DNA from: Clostridia bacterium
Lineage (GTDB): Bacteria; Bacillota; Clostridia; Oscillospirales; CAG-382
Assembly: GCA_017629175.1 (NCBI GenBank)
Contig: JAGBXS010000037.1
Location: 1 to 41,425, forward strand
Length of the DNA stretch: 41,425 bases
Direction: 5' to 3'
Shown here: in pieces, positions 7,283 through 14,380 of the stretch
Layout: each line of letters begins with the position of its first letter
How positions within the stretch are numbered: position 1 is the stretch's first letter
Program-made: the position numbers and the translations under genes
The notes under the pieces: model-generated
What the model saw: the letters and a program-made list of their open reading frames with translations, nothing else
The model's database searches: none
What the model was told of the DNA's origin: nothing

Positions 7283-8347
7283 TTATTCCAGCTTCATGTT
7301 CTCAATGCCTTGGGTTCTGTATTGGGTTCCGTCGGGGGTGATCCACAGAACCTCAACGTTTCCGATCTTGTTCACCAGCGCAAGTCCCTCCTCGTAAGGC
7401 ATGGAGAACAACGCGGTGGAAAGGGCATCGGCAAGCCCGCTGTTGGGGGTGATAATGGTAACGGAGCTGAAATACGCGGCAGGCATCAAGGTATCCTTAT
7501 CGATGACGTGATGATACTTAACGCCGTCCACCGTGAAAAATCGCTCGTAATCTCCCGACGTAACGCAGGAGGTATTGGAAATGGTAATTTTATACGCGTA
7601 TTGTTCGGGGCTTGCGGGATTCTTGATCCCCGTTCCCCAGCCTGAGCCGTCCGGCTTTGTGCCGACGATACGAATATTTCCGCCGATGTTCAGCACGTAG
7701 CCCGTGGCACCGAGCTCGGCAAGACGCTGTGCCGCTTTCTCGGTGGCGTATCCTTTGCCCAAGGCACCTACGTCAATAGAGGCCTTGGGATCGGTGATGC
7801 GAACGGTCTGGTTTGCCTCGTCGATCTCCAGGCAGGAAAAATCCGTATGAAGCGCCGCTTCTTCCAAAGCAGACATCTCCGGGATCTTTGCTTCCGCAGG
7901 ATTGGTGCTTGCCGCAGTACGGCAATCGTGCCACAAACGAAGAACGGAACCCATCATAATGTTCATTTCTCCGTCTGTAGTGCGGTAAAGCTCCTTGGCA
8001 TACAGAAGAAAATCGATCAGCTTCTGATCCACCTTCACAGGGTCCTTCCCTGCGTTCAGGTTGATGGTTCGCAAATTGTTTACACCGGAATGTTCGTAAT
8101 AAATGTCAAAAAGGCGATGGTATTCTCCCAAGATCGCGGCAACCTCGTTACATTTCGCCTCAAATTCCTCTTGGGAATCTCCGGCATAACTGTGAATGTA
8201 AGAGACCGTATCGAAATAGGAAAAATACATCATCCCCTTTGGTTCGTTCTCAGGTTTTGCCTCATGCGCAGAATTAGGGCAACCCGTCAAAAAGACGGGT
8301 AACCCTAAAATCACGCAAAGGCAAGATAGAAATCTCAAAACTTTCAA
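7283..8347 (-). CDS. apbE: FAD:protein FMN transferase (ApbE), lipoprotein
   Basis: 354 residues. It moves FMN from FAD onto Thr of secreted or membrane flavoproteins such as RnfG and RnfD. The N-terminus has a signal peptide and lipobox (FLTGC), so it works on the outer face of the membrane. Family segments: FDTVSYIHSYAG, IDVGALGKGYATEKAA, YVLNIGGNIRIVG, TSGDYERFF and the Mg/active-site end GLADALSTALFSM. The start is TTG at 8347 behind AGGAGGG. The gene lies between the operon's lipoprotein and rnfC; its substrates are probably RnfG (one or two sites), RnfD and possibly the lipoprotein. Confidence 0.93.
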   Translation of the reverse strand: MKVLRFLSCLCVILGLPVFLTGCPNSAHEAKPENEPKGMMYFSYFDTVSYIHSYAGDSQEEFEAKCNEVAAILGEYHRLFDIYYEHSGVNNLRTINLNAGKDPVKVDQKLIDFLLYAKELYRTTDGEMNIMMGSVLRLWHDCRTAASTNPAEAKIPEMSALEEAALHTDFSCLEIDEANQTVRITDPKASIDVGALGKGYATEKAAQRLAELGATGYVLNIGGNIRIVGTKPDGSGWGTGIKNPASPEQYAYKITISNTSCVTSGDYERFFTVDGVKYHHVIDKDTLMPAAYFSSVTIITPNSGLADALSTALFSMPYEEGLALVNKIGNVEVLWITPDGTQYRTQGIENMKLE

Positions 8348-8372
8348 TTTCTACCCTCCTGTTTTTTAATTG

Positions 8373-9413
8373 TTATCTGGCGTTCTTAGCAGCCTGAGCC
8401 ATAACAGCCTTGATGCTGGTGATCTGGATGGTGCAGCCTGCGTTCAGCAGAGCGTCGTCAGCAGAGATAACGTAACCCTTGCCTTCAACTTCCTTGGTAG
8501 CCAGAGCAGCAACTTCATCAGCGGTCTTGCCGGTTACGTACTTGGAGAACTCAGCAGACTGCAGGTACCACTCGAGAACCTTGCCGTCGCCGTTCCAGTC
8601 CATACCATAGTTCAGAGCGGGAGCCATACCGTACTCTTCCTTCAGGTTACGCTTGGTAGCCTTGTAGGACTTCTCAACGATCTCGCCAGCAGCGTTGATG
8701 GTGATCTTGGGCTGGATAGCGTCGTTCAGAGCTGCGATGATCTTGCCGTCAGCAACAACTGCTGCAGCGAAATCGGTGTACATAGCAACGGTACCGTTAG
8801 CTTCAGCGGTAGCAGCTACGGAATCAGCAGCGGAGGTCTTTGCAGCAACGCCCAGGGTGAACTTAGCAGCGGTCTTGAAGGAAACGCCCTGCTCATCCTT
8901 GCATGCAGCAACAACTGCAGCGATGAAATCGGTGATCTGCATGGAGCAGCCTGCGTCAAGCAGAGCCTGGTCAACAGCGATCTGATGGCCGTTAGCCTCC
9001 TTGGTCTCGATAGCCTCAACCTCAGCAACGGTCTTACCTACAACGTAAGCCTCGAAAGCCTTGGTCTGCTCGTACCATTCCTTCATAACGCCGTTACCGT
9101 CGTTATCAACCTTGCCTGCCATACCGTAACGGTCGCCAAGCTCCATCTTGGTCTCGAAGGTCTTTGCAGCGTCAACTGCGCCGCCGGCAACAGCCATCTT
9201 GTTCTGAGCAACGTCGATGCGGCATGCAACGATCTTGCCGTCAGCGTCAAGAACGACGGTAGCAACGGTAGCATCAACCTGAGCATTCTCGGTCTTGGAG
9301 CTGTCCATGCTCACAACGACACCCATACCCAGCTTGTACTCTTTTTCGGTGTTGCAGGCTACCAGAGTCAGAGCCATGCAAGCACACAGGAGGATCGCAA
9401 GAAACTTTTTCAT
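8373..9413 (-). CDS. Lipoprotein with two tandem domains, heads the rnf operon
   Basis: 346 residues. Signal peptide with lipobox LVAC (lipidated C20), then two copies of a unit of about 150 residues: one from YKLGMGVVVS (about 27) to about 180, one from FTLGVAAKTS (about 187) to the end. Each has a strand pair like VATVVLDADGKIVACRID, a segment ELGDRYGM / LKEEYGM, a WY segment, a YVVGKT / YVTGKT segment and the ending LLDAGCSMQIT / LLNAGCTIQIT. I recognise the type from Clostridia next to FMN/ApbE genes, but its function is not known. The strands resemble FMN-binding domains, yet no SGAT flavinylation motif is present. Expected on the outer face of the membrane, perhaps as electron partner or substrate binder for the Rnf-like complex. 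Confidence 0.75.
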   Translation of the reverse strand: MKKFLAILLCACMALTLVACNTEKEYKLGMGVVVSMDSSKTENAQVDATVATVVLDADGKIVACRIDVAQNKMAVAGGAVDAAKTFETKMELGDRYGMAGKVDNDGNGVMKEWYEQTKAFEAYVVGKTVAEVEAIETKEANGHQIAVDQALLDAGCSMQITDFIAAVVAACKDEQGVSFKTAAKFTLGVAAKTSAADSVAATAEANGTVAMYTDFAAAVVADGKIIAALNDAIQPKITINAAGEIVEKSYKATKRNLKEEYGMAPALNYGMDWNGDGKVLEWYLQSAEFSKYVTGKTADEVAALATKEVEGKGYVISADDALLNAGCTIQITSIKAVMAQAAKNAR

Positions 9414-9541
9414 GTTTGTGCCTCTTTCTTAAAAAAATATTTTTTTCGCACAAAGGAGCCTTGTGCAAGTAATCCCTCATCCGAAGAAGATTTTGCCCTC
9501 TTCGGGTCAAAGATTACCGGCGCAAGACGCATTCGCACACA
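9414..9541 (-). promoter_or_regulatory. Structured 5' leader of the rnf operon, possible attenuator or riboswitch
   Basis: About 128 nt between the predicted transcription start and the lipoprotein ATG. Read on the minus strand: GTAATC ... GATTAC form an outer stem enclosing CCGAAGA ... TCTTCGG; then GCACAAGG / CTTTGTGC forms an 8-bp hairpin with a 3-nt loop followed by a run of A and then seven T just ahead of the ribosome site. The last hairpin looks like a terminator. I cannot match the fold to a known riboswitch class. Confidence 0.5.
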
Positions 9542-9547
9542 GATGAT

Positions 9548-9576
9548 ATTATACATCCAAATCTGTTTTTTGTCAA
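9548..9576 (-). promoter_or_regulatory. Consensus promoter of the lipoprotein-apbE-rnf operon
   Basis: Perfect TTGACA (9576-9571), 17-bp spacer, perfect TATAAT (9553-9548) on the minus strand. This predicts strong basal transcription and a start near 9541. Confidence 0.88.
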
Positions 9577-9789
9577 CACTTTTTTATGCATTTAACCCCC
9601 AATTTTTAATCAAATGTAAATATTTTCCGAAAACGGCAAAAAAGCCTCCGAAAAGCCGGATCGTTTCCATCATTTTGGCATAATTGACGGCCGTTTTGGT
9701 GAATAATACCGCAAGCGGATGGGTTGCAAAGAGCAACTTGAGGCATTTCCGTTGAATTTGCACAATACCTCTCCCCTCTCCCGAGCAAA
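9577..9789. other. Intergenic stretch without recognised content
   Basis: About 210 bases between the rnf promoter and the nfn terminator. AT-rich near the promoter. I see no convincing gene, RNA or repeat; short open frames lack ribosome sites and homology. Confidence 0.5.
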
Positions 9790-9820
9790 GAAAAAGCACG
9801 CCCCGAGTCGGAGCGTGCCT
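9790..9820 (-). terminator. Terminator of the nfnA-nfnB operon
   Basis: On the minus strand GCACGCTCC / GGGGCGTGC form a 9-bp stem (with one G-U pair) around GACTC, followed by TTTTTCTTT, shortly after the nfnB stop. Confidence 0.85.
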
Positions 9821-9842
9821 TCGTTATTTCTTTTAATTGAGA

Positions 9843-11261
9843 TTACTTTGCGGTGAGGTAATCTGCGATAGCCTTAGCGGCAGTTTTACCTGCGCCCATA
9901 GCGGAGATTACGGTAGCCGCGCCGGTAACGGCGTCGCCGCCTGCGTAAACAGCGGTACGGGAGGTCAGACCGTCTTCGTTAACAACGATGCCGCCGTGTC
10001 TGTTTACCTCAAGGCCGTCGGTGGTAGCCTTGATCAGGGGGTTGGGAGAGGTACCGATGGACATAACCACGGTATCTACGTCGATGGTGAACTCGCTGCC
10101 GGGGATCACCTGGGGACGGCGTCTGCCCTTCTCATCGGGCTCGCCAAGCTCCATCTTCACGCAGGTCATGCCGGTTACGAAGCCGTTCTTGGGATCTCTT
10201 ACGTCGTCGGGGTTGTTGTAGCCAAGGATCTCGATGGGGTTGCAGAGCAGCTGGAATTCGATGCCTTCCTCTTCTGCATGCTCAACCTCCTCACGTCTTG
10301 CGGGAAGCTCCTCCATAGAACGACGGTAAACGATGTATACCTTCTCTGCGCCCAATCTCAGTGCGGTTCTTGCCGCGTCCATAGCAACGTTACCGCCGCC
10401 TACAACGGCAACCTTACCGCCCTTCATGATGGGGGTATCGGGGTTGTCCAGATAAGCCTTCATCAGGTTGCTTCTGGTAAGGAACTCGTTTGCGGAATAT
10501 ACGCCCTTGAAGGACTCGCCGGGGATACCCATGAAGTTGGGCAGACCTGCACCGGAGCCTACGAATACGGCCTCAAAGCCCATGTCGAACAGCTCGTCGA
10601 TGGTCAGAGTCTTACCGATGACCACGTTGGTCTCAACCTTAACGCCCAGCTTCTCCAGAGTGTCAACCTCTTTTGCAACGATCTTCTTGGGAAGACGGAA
10701 CTCGGGGATACCGTATACCAAAACGCCGCCTGCGGTGTGGAGAGCCTCGAAAACGGTTACCTCAAAGCCGGCCTTTGCCAGGTCGCCTGCACAGGTAAGA
10801 CCGGAGGGGCCGGAACCTACGATAGCAACCTTATGGCCGTTGCTCTCGGGACGAACGGGCTCCTCGGTGCTGAAGGTGTTGTGCCAGTCAGCAACGAAAC
10901 GCTCCAGTCTGCCGATGCCTACGGACTCGCCCTTAACGCCTCTGATGCACTTGGACTCACACTGAGTCTCCTGGGGGCAAACGCGGCCGCAAACTGCGGG
11001 CAGAGAGGAGGACTTGGAAATGATCTGGTAAGCGCCCTCAAAGTCGCCTTCCTTGATCTTGTTGATAAACTCGGGGATATGGATCTTAACGGGGCAGCCG
11101 TCAACGCAAGGCATATTCTTGCAGTTGAGACATCTCATAGCCTCGTCGATTGCAGTCTCTTCGGTATAACCCAGAGCAACCTCGTTGAAGTTATGTGCTC
11201 TTACCTGAGGATCCTGGGTGGGCATTACGTTTCTGGTCAGACTCATGTTTGCCTTTGCCAT
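9843..11261 (-). CDS. nfnB: NfnB, large subunit of NADH-dependent ferredoxin:NADP+ oxidoreductase (GltD-like)
   Basis: 472 residues. N-terminal Cys-rich ferredoxin-like part (CLNCKNMPCVDGCPV; CGRVCPQETQCESKC), then an FAD site (GSGPSGLTCAGDLAKAGFEVTVFEA), an NADPH site (VVGGGNVAMDAARTALRLG; YRRSMEELPARREE) and the C-terminal FAD segment (AVYAGGDAVTGAATVISAMGAGK). Alone it could be called glutamate synthase small subunit, but the upstream partner NfnA makes an electron-bifurcating transhydrogenase more likely: NADH plus reduced ferredoxin yield two NADPH, reversibly. The ATG at 11261 is chosen because it follows AAGGAGG and lies 1 bp after the nfnA stop. Confidence 0.9.
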   Translation of the reverse strand: MAKANMSLTRNVMPTQDPQVRAHNFNEVALGYTEETAIDEAMRCLNCKNMPCVDGCPVKIHIPEFINKIKEGDFEGAYQIISKSSSLPAVCGRVCPQETQCESKCIRGVKGESVGIGRLERFVADWHNTFSTEEPVRPESNGHKVAIVGSGPSGLTCAGDLAKAGFEVTVFEALHTAGGVLVYGIPEFRLPKKIVAKEVDTLEKLGVKVETNVVIGKTLTIDELFDMGFEAVFVGSGAGLPNFMGIPGESFKGVYSANEFLTRSNLMKAYLDNPDTPIMKGGKVAVVGGGNVAMDAARTALRLGAEKVYIVYRRSMEELPARREEVEHAEEEGIEFQLLCNPIEILGYNNPDDVRDPKNGFVTGMTCVKMELGEPDEKGRRRPQVIPGSEFTIDVDTVVMSIGTSPNPLIKATTDGLEVNRHGGIVVNEDGLTSRTAVYAGGDAVTGAATVISAMGAGKTAAKAIADYLTAK

Positions 11262-11262
11262 T

Positions 11263-12117
11263 TTACTGTACCTCCTTCTTGAACAGATTGCAGGTTTCCT
11301 CGTGCGCGTGGCGCTCGAAGTCAAAATACATTCTGCCTCTGGACATTGCTTCGTCAAAATCAACCTCGTAACCGTTGAAGTCGGGGCCGTCTACGCAAGC
11401 GAACTTGGTAACCTTCTTGCCGTCTACGTTCAAGGTCAGTCTGCAGCCGCCGCACATGCCGGTACCGTCGATCATAACGGGGTTCATGGAAACGGTTACG
11501 GGAGTACCGAAGGGCTTCGCTGCAGCAACAACGAACTTCATCATGATCAGAGGTCCGATGGTGATGATCATATCGAACTGCTTGCCTGCCTCCAGCATCT
11601 CCTTCAGAGGAACGGTAACGTTACCGTGCTCACCGTAGGAGCCGTCGTCAGTCATGATGCGGAGGGTATCGGAGCAAGCCTTGAACTCGTCCTCCAGGAT
11701 CAGCAGATCCTTGTTTCTGAAGCCGATGATGCTGGTAACCTCAGCACCCATCTCATGGAGTGCCTCAGCGATGGGCATTGCGATAGCGCAGCCTACGCCG
11801 CCGCCCACGATGCAAACCTTCTTCAGTCCATCCAGATGAGTCGCTACGCCCAAGGGGCCTACGAAGTCCTGGATGTAATCGCCTGCTTCCTTGTGAGAAA
11901 GCTTCTCGGTGGTGGAGCCCACGATCTGGAAAATGATCTTTACGGTGCCGTTCTCACGATCCGCACCTGCGATGGTCAGAGGAATTCTCTCGCCGTTTTC
12001 ATCCACGCGAAGAATGATGAACTGACCGGGACGCGCCTTGTTTGCCACGAGGGGAGCTTCGATCTGGAGCTGAACCACGGTGGGGTTCAACACCTTTTTG
12101 TCAACGATTCTGTACAT
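11263..12117 (-). CDS. nfnA: NfnA, small NAD/FAD and [2Fe-2S] subunit
   Basis: 284 residues. A ferredoxin-reductase-like protein of the sulfide dehydrogenase/PyrK group: FAD part with RPGQFIILRV and PLTIAGAD, NAD part with VCIVGGGVGCAIAMPIAEAL, and a [2Fe-2S] loop with MCGGCRLT ... FACVDGPDF. In NfnAB this subunit binds NADH and FAD. Known pairs have the order seen here, nfnA then nfnB. Transcribed divergently from a LysR regulator, which may control it. Confidence 0.9.
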   Translation of the reverse strand: MYRIVDKKVLNPTVVQLQIEAPLVANKARPGQFIILRVDENGERIPLTIAGADRENGTVKIIFQIVGSTTEKLSHKEAGDYIQDFVGPLGVATHLDGLKKVCIVGGGVGCAIAMPIAEALHEMGAEVTSIIGFRNKDLLILEDEFKACSDTLRIMTDDGSYGEHGNVTVPLKEMLEAGKQFDMIITIGPLIMMKFVVAAAKPFGTPVTVSMNPVMIDGTGMCGGCRLTLNVDGKKVTKFACVDGPDFNGYEVDFDEAMSRGRMYFDFERHAHEETCNLFKKEVQ

Positions 12118-12144
12118 TTTGTTCTCCTTATTTTAAAATGGCAT

Positions 12145-12166
12145 CGGTTTAAGCAAAGCCAAACCG
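12145..12166 (-). promoter_or_regulatory. Hairpin in the nfnA leader
   Basis: CGGTTT and AAACCG pair around a 10-nt loop, 28 bases upstream of nfnA. There is no U run, so it is not a terminator; its role is open. Confidence 0.35.
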
Positions 12167-12232
12167 GCATTTCTTTATTTGCAAAGGCTATACCCGCGCC
12201 AATGCTTTTCGAGCATTTTCACGAACATAGTC

Positions 12233-12262
12233 ATTATAGCAGACTTTTTGCAAGGGTGGTAA
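12233..12262 (-). promoter_or_regulatory. Probable promoter of nfnAB
   Basis: On the minus strand an extended -10, TGCTATAAT (TATAAT at 12238-12233), with a weak -35 TTACCA at 18 bp (12262-12257). The predicted leader is about 110 nt. Confidence 0.6.
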
Positions 12263-12270
12263 TACCAAAA

Positions 12271-12287
12271 TGTTATAACAAAGTTAT
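12271..12287. promoter_or_regulatory. Palindromic candidate operator between nfnA and lysR
   Basis: TGTTATAACA is a perfect 10-bp palindrome overlapping the dyad ATAAC-AAA-GTTAT. It lies just upstream of the nfnA -35 region and between the two divergent promoters, where LysR-type regulators usually bind. It also has a TTGTTA half like a Rex site on the minus strand, but not the full Rex 18-bp pattern. Confidence 0.4.
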
Positions 12288-12350
12288 TTTTGCAGATATA
12301 TCTACATAGAGGGCAAATTTTGGTCATTTCCTTAAATATATAGAAACCCC

Positions 12351-12379
12351 TTGATTTATCAGATCATTCGTGGTATGAT
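12351..12379 (+). promoter_or_regulatory. Promoter of the lysR-type gene
   Basis: TTGATT (12351-12356), 17-bp spacer, TATGAT (12374-12379). It places the transcript start near 12386, so the coding start must lie downstream of it. Confidence 0.7.
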
Positions 12380-12413
12380 ATTTCCATCAAACACCGTGAA
12401 AAGAGGCAGATCC

Positions 12414-13337
12414 GTGAATATTCTCCACATGAAATACGCCGTCGAGGTGGCAAGACTCGGCTCTCTGAACAAGGCGTCGGAATCTCTTTTGATCGCACAA
12501 CCCAACATCAGCCGTTCCATCAAGGAGCTGGAAGCCGATCTGGGGATCGCTATCTTCAACCGCAGCTCCAAGGGGATGGTGCTGACCCCCAAGGGAGAGG
12601 AATTTATCTCCTATGCGCAAAGCATCCTCACGCAGATCGAGGAGGTGGAAAAGCGATACAAGCATGGGGCTGTCAAAAAGCAGAAGTTCTCGGTTTCCGT
12701 CCCCCGCGCCTGCTATATTTCCGAGGCCTTTGCGGAGTTTTCCAAATGCCTCAGCGACGATCCCGCAGAGATCTTCTATATGGAAACAAATTCCGGCAAA
12801 ACCATCGGCAACCTGCTGGGAGACGATTATAAGCTGGGCATCATCCGTTACGAGGAGGCCTACGATAAATTCTTCAAGGCCATGCTGGAGGAAAAAGGCC
12901 TCGCCTGCGAAACGGTGGCGGAATTCAGCTATTCTCTCATTATGAGCCGCGCCAACCCGTTGGCGGAGAGAAAGGAGATCCTGCTGGACGATCTTCTGCC
13001 CTATATTGAGATCGCCCATGCGGATCCCTACGTCCCTTCCCTGCCCCTTGCCAAGGTGGTCAAGGAGGAGCTTCCCGATAACATTGCAAGGCGGATCTTC
13101 ATCTTTGAGCGGGCCAGCCAGTTCGACCTGCTTTCGGAGAATCCCGAGACCTTTATGTGGGTCTCCCCCGCTTCTCAAAAAGTCTTGGACAGATACAACC
13201 TGACCCAAAGGAAATGCGCGGACAACAAGAAGATCTACAAGGACGTGCTGATCTACCGCAAGGGCTACAAGCTCAGCGCCCTGGACAAGCAATTCGTCAC
13301 CGAGCTTTACGAAGCCAAACGGAAATACGTCAAGTAA
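12414..13337 (+). CDS. LysR-family transcriptional regulator
   Basis: 307 residues. The N-terminal winged helix-turn-helix is clear (MKYAVEVARLGSLNKASESL, then QPNISRSIKELEADLGIAIFNR and GMVLTPKGEEF), followed by a linker helix and an effector domain that cannot be assigned a ligand. The start is the GTG at 12414 behind AAGAGG, giving the usual NILHMKYAVEVA beginning; earlier in-frame codons fall inside the promoter. It is divergent from nfnAB and may regulate it and itself. Its own terminator is not obvious; the hairpin at 13521 could serve. Confidence 0.88.
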   Translation: MNILHMKYAVEVARLGSLNKASESLLIAQPNISRSIKELEADLGIAIFNRSSKGMVLTPKGEEFISYAQSILTQIEEVEKRYKHGAVKKQKFSVSVPRACYISEAFAEFSKCLSDDPAEIFYMETNSGKTIGNLLGDDYKLGIIRYEEAYDKFFKAMLEEKGLACETVAEFSYSLIMSRANPLAERKEILLDDLLPYIEIAHADPYVPSLPLAKVVKEELPDNIARRIFIFERASQFDLLSENPETFMWVSPASQKVLDRYNLTQRKCADNKKIYKDVLIYRKGYKLSALDKQFVTELYEAKRKYVK

Positions 13338-13402
13338 GCACTGTATATATTTATTGCATAAATACGCGAACGCATGAAGGAATTTTTCTTGCGATATCAA
13401 TA

Positions 13403-13431
13403 TTGACTTGCGACGGATTTCGTGATAAAAT
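13403..13431 (+). promoter_or_regulatory. Promoter of a short transcript upstream of rex
   Basis: TTGACT (13403-13408), 17-bp spacer, TAAAAT (13426-13431). It lies after the lysR stop and about 90 bases before a strong terminator. Confidence 0.6.
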
Positions 13432-13437
13432 AGGGCA

Positions 13438-13553
13438 ATTCGTTTTTACGAGGAGCGGCAGCCGATCATGTCAAAATTCCCGGATCTTTCCCCTCGGAAA
13501 TTGCATATGGATTTTTTACAGACAGTTTCAAAAACCTGAAACTGTCTCTTTTT
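13438..13553 (+). ncRNA. Candidate small RNA (or tiny mRNA) between lysR and rex
   Basis: A promoter and a terminator bracket about 115 nt. No known RNA family is recognised. Inside is a 23-codon frame, 13468-13539 (begins MSKFPDLSPRKL), with GAGGAG 12 bases ahead of its ATG; its stop codon opens the right arm of the terminator stem. It could be a small regulatory RNA, a leader peptide or chance. Confidence 0.4.
13521..13553 (+). terminator. Strong Rho-independent terminator
   Basis: Perfect 10-bp stem GACAGTTTCA / TGAAACTGTC with a 6-nt loop, then TCTTTTT. It would end the short transcript above and any lysR read-through. Confidence 0.9.
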
Positions 13554-13566
13554 ATCGGTGCATTCG

Positions 13567-13628
13567 TATCGATAAAAACTTATCGATACTTATCGATTGC
13601 ACGTATATCGATAAAAATATCATCGATT
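13567..13628. promoter_or_regulatory. Cluster of five ATCGAT boxes upstream of the rex promoter
   Basis: ATCGAT begins at 13568, 13582, 13592, 13607 and 13622; three copies are the 8-bp palindrome TATCGATA. The spacing is 14, 10, 15 and 15 bp. The cluster ends 15 bp before the rex -35 box, a usual place for activator or repressor sites. The binding protein is unknown; it is not the classical Rex pattern. Confidence 0.5.
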
Positions 13629-13642
13629 TATCATTTTGGTAC

Positions 13643-13671
13643 TTTACATCGCCGAAAAAACATGATAAAAT
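13643..13671 (+). promoter_or_regulatory. Promoter of rex and the downstream operon
   Basis: TTTACA (13643-13648), 17-bp spacer, TAAAAT (13666-13671); start predicted near 13678, with CAGGAGG before the rex ATG. Confidence 0.75.
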
Positions 13672-13699
13672 ACTGACGAACACTGTCAGGAGGCGACGT

Positions 13700-14317
13700 A
13701 TGAACCGACAATCCATTCCCAAGGCGACCTTGGGACGGCTTCCCCAATATTTGCAGTATTTAAGAAATCTTTCCGACGAGCGAAACGCCATGATCTCCGC
13801 GGCGGCAATTGCCCGGGGCTTACAGCTGGGCGAGGTGCAGGTACGCAAGGACTTGGCTTCTGTCAGCGGTGCGGGCAAGCCCAAGGTGGGCTACGAGCGC
13901 ATCGCCTTGATCAAGGCCTTGGAGGAGTGTCTCGGCTACGACAAAGTGACCAACGCCGTGCTGGTAGGTGCCGGCAAACTGGGACGCGCCCTGCTGGATT
14001 ACGAAGGGTTTGAGGAATTCGGGGTGAAGATCGTGGCGGGCTTCGACTGCAACGCATCCATCCTGCAGACCGGCAAGAAGGTCATCCTTCCCATTGAGGA
14101 GCTGGTTCCCTACTGTGTCGAAAACGATATAAAATTGGGGGTTATCACCGTAGGGCAGGATTCCGCCCAGGCGGTGTGTGATCGGCTCATCGAAAACGGC
14201 ATTACCGCTATCTGGAATTTCGCACCCTGCACGCTGACCGTTCCCCAAGGTGTTTTCCTGAAGCAGGAGAATCTGGCGCTTTCGTTAGCGTTTCTGAACA
14301 ACAAGCTCCGTTCTTGA
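13700..14317 (+). CDS. rex: Redox-sensing transcriptional repressor Rex
   Basis: 205 residues. Rex senses the NADH/NAD+ ratio and leaves DNA when NADH is high. N-terminal winged helix with the family pattern (IPKATLGRLPQYLQYLRNL; ISAAAIARGLQLGEVQVRKDLA), then a Rossmann fold with VLVGAGKLGRALLDY, and the C-terminal WNFAPCTLTVP and swap helix. In Clostridia Rex controls hydrogenases, dehydrogenases and fumarate/butyrate genes; here it is the first gene of an array of exactly such genes, 63 bp before hydC. The ATG at 13700 fits CAGGAGG and the start of homology. Confidence 0.95.
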   Translation: MNRQSIPKATLGRLPQYLQYLRNLSDERNAMISAAAIARGLQLGEVQVRKDLASVSGAGKPKVGYERIALIKALEECLGYDKVTNAVLVGAGKLGRALLDYEGFEEFGVKIVAGFDCNASILQTGKKVILPIEELVPYCVENDIKLGVITVGQDSAQAVCDRLIENGITAIWNFAPCTLTVPQGVFLKQENLALSLAFLNNKLRS

Positions 14318-14380
14318 ACCCGCAACAACTTTCGAATAAAAACATCTGTAACATAAACACAAACAACCAAGGAGAAAAAC

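Noticed and set aside
9414..9541. FMN riboswitch ahead of the flavin operon
   Set aside because: The conserved core of the FMN (RFN) class is not visible and the fold is too small.
9843..11261. Glutamate synthase small subunit
   Set aside because: No GltB large subunit is near, and the partner gene is NfnA, so NfnB is the better call.
12271..12287. Classical Rex operator
   Set aside because: Only one TTGTTA half is present; the TTGTTAA-N4-TTAACAA pattern was not found here, upstream of rex or upstream of hydC.
12351..12413. An upstream start for the LysR gene at 12351
   Set aside because: This codon is part of the -35 box and lies upstream of the predicted transcript start; the GTG at 12414 has the ribosome site and starts the conserved HTH.
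13567..13628. CRISPR array or satellite repeat
   Set aside because: The units are only 6-8 bp with 4-9 bp between, far too short; regulatory boxes are a better reading.
13157..13699. A longer Rex protein starting upstream
   Set aside because: The upstream part overlaps lysR in another frame and crosses the terminator and the promoter; homology starts at the ATG at 13700.
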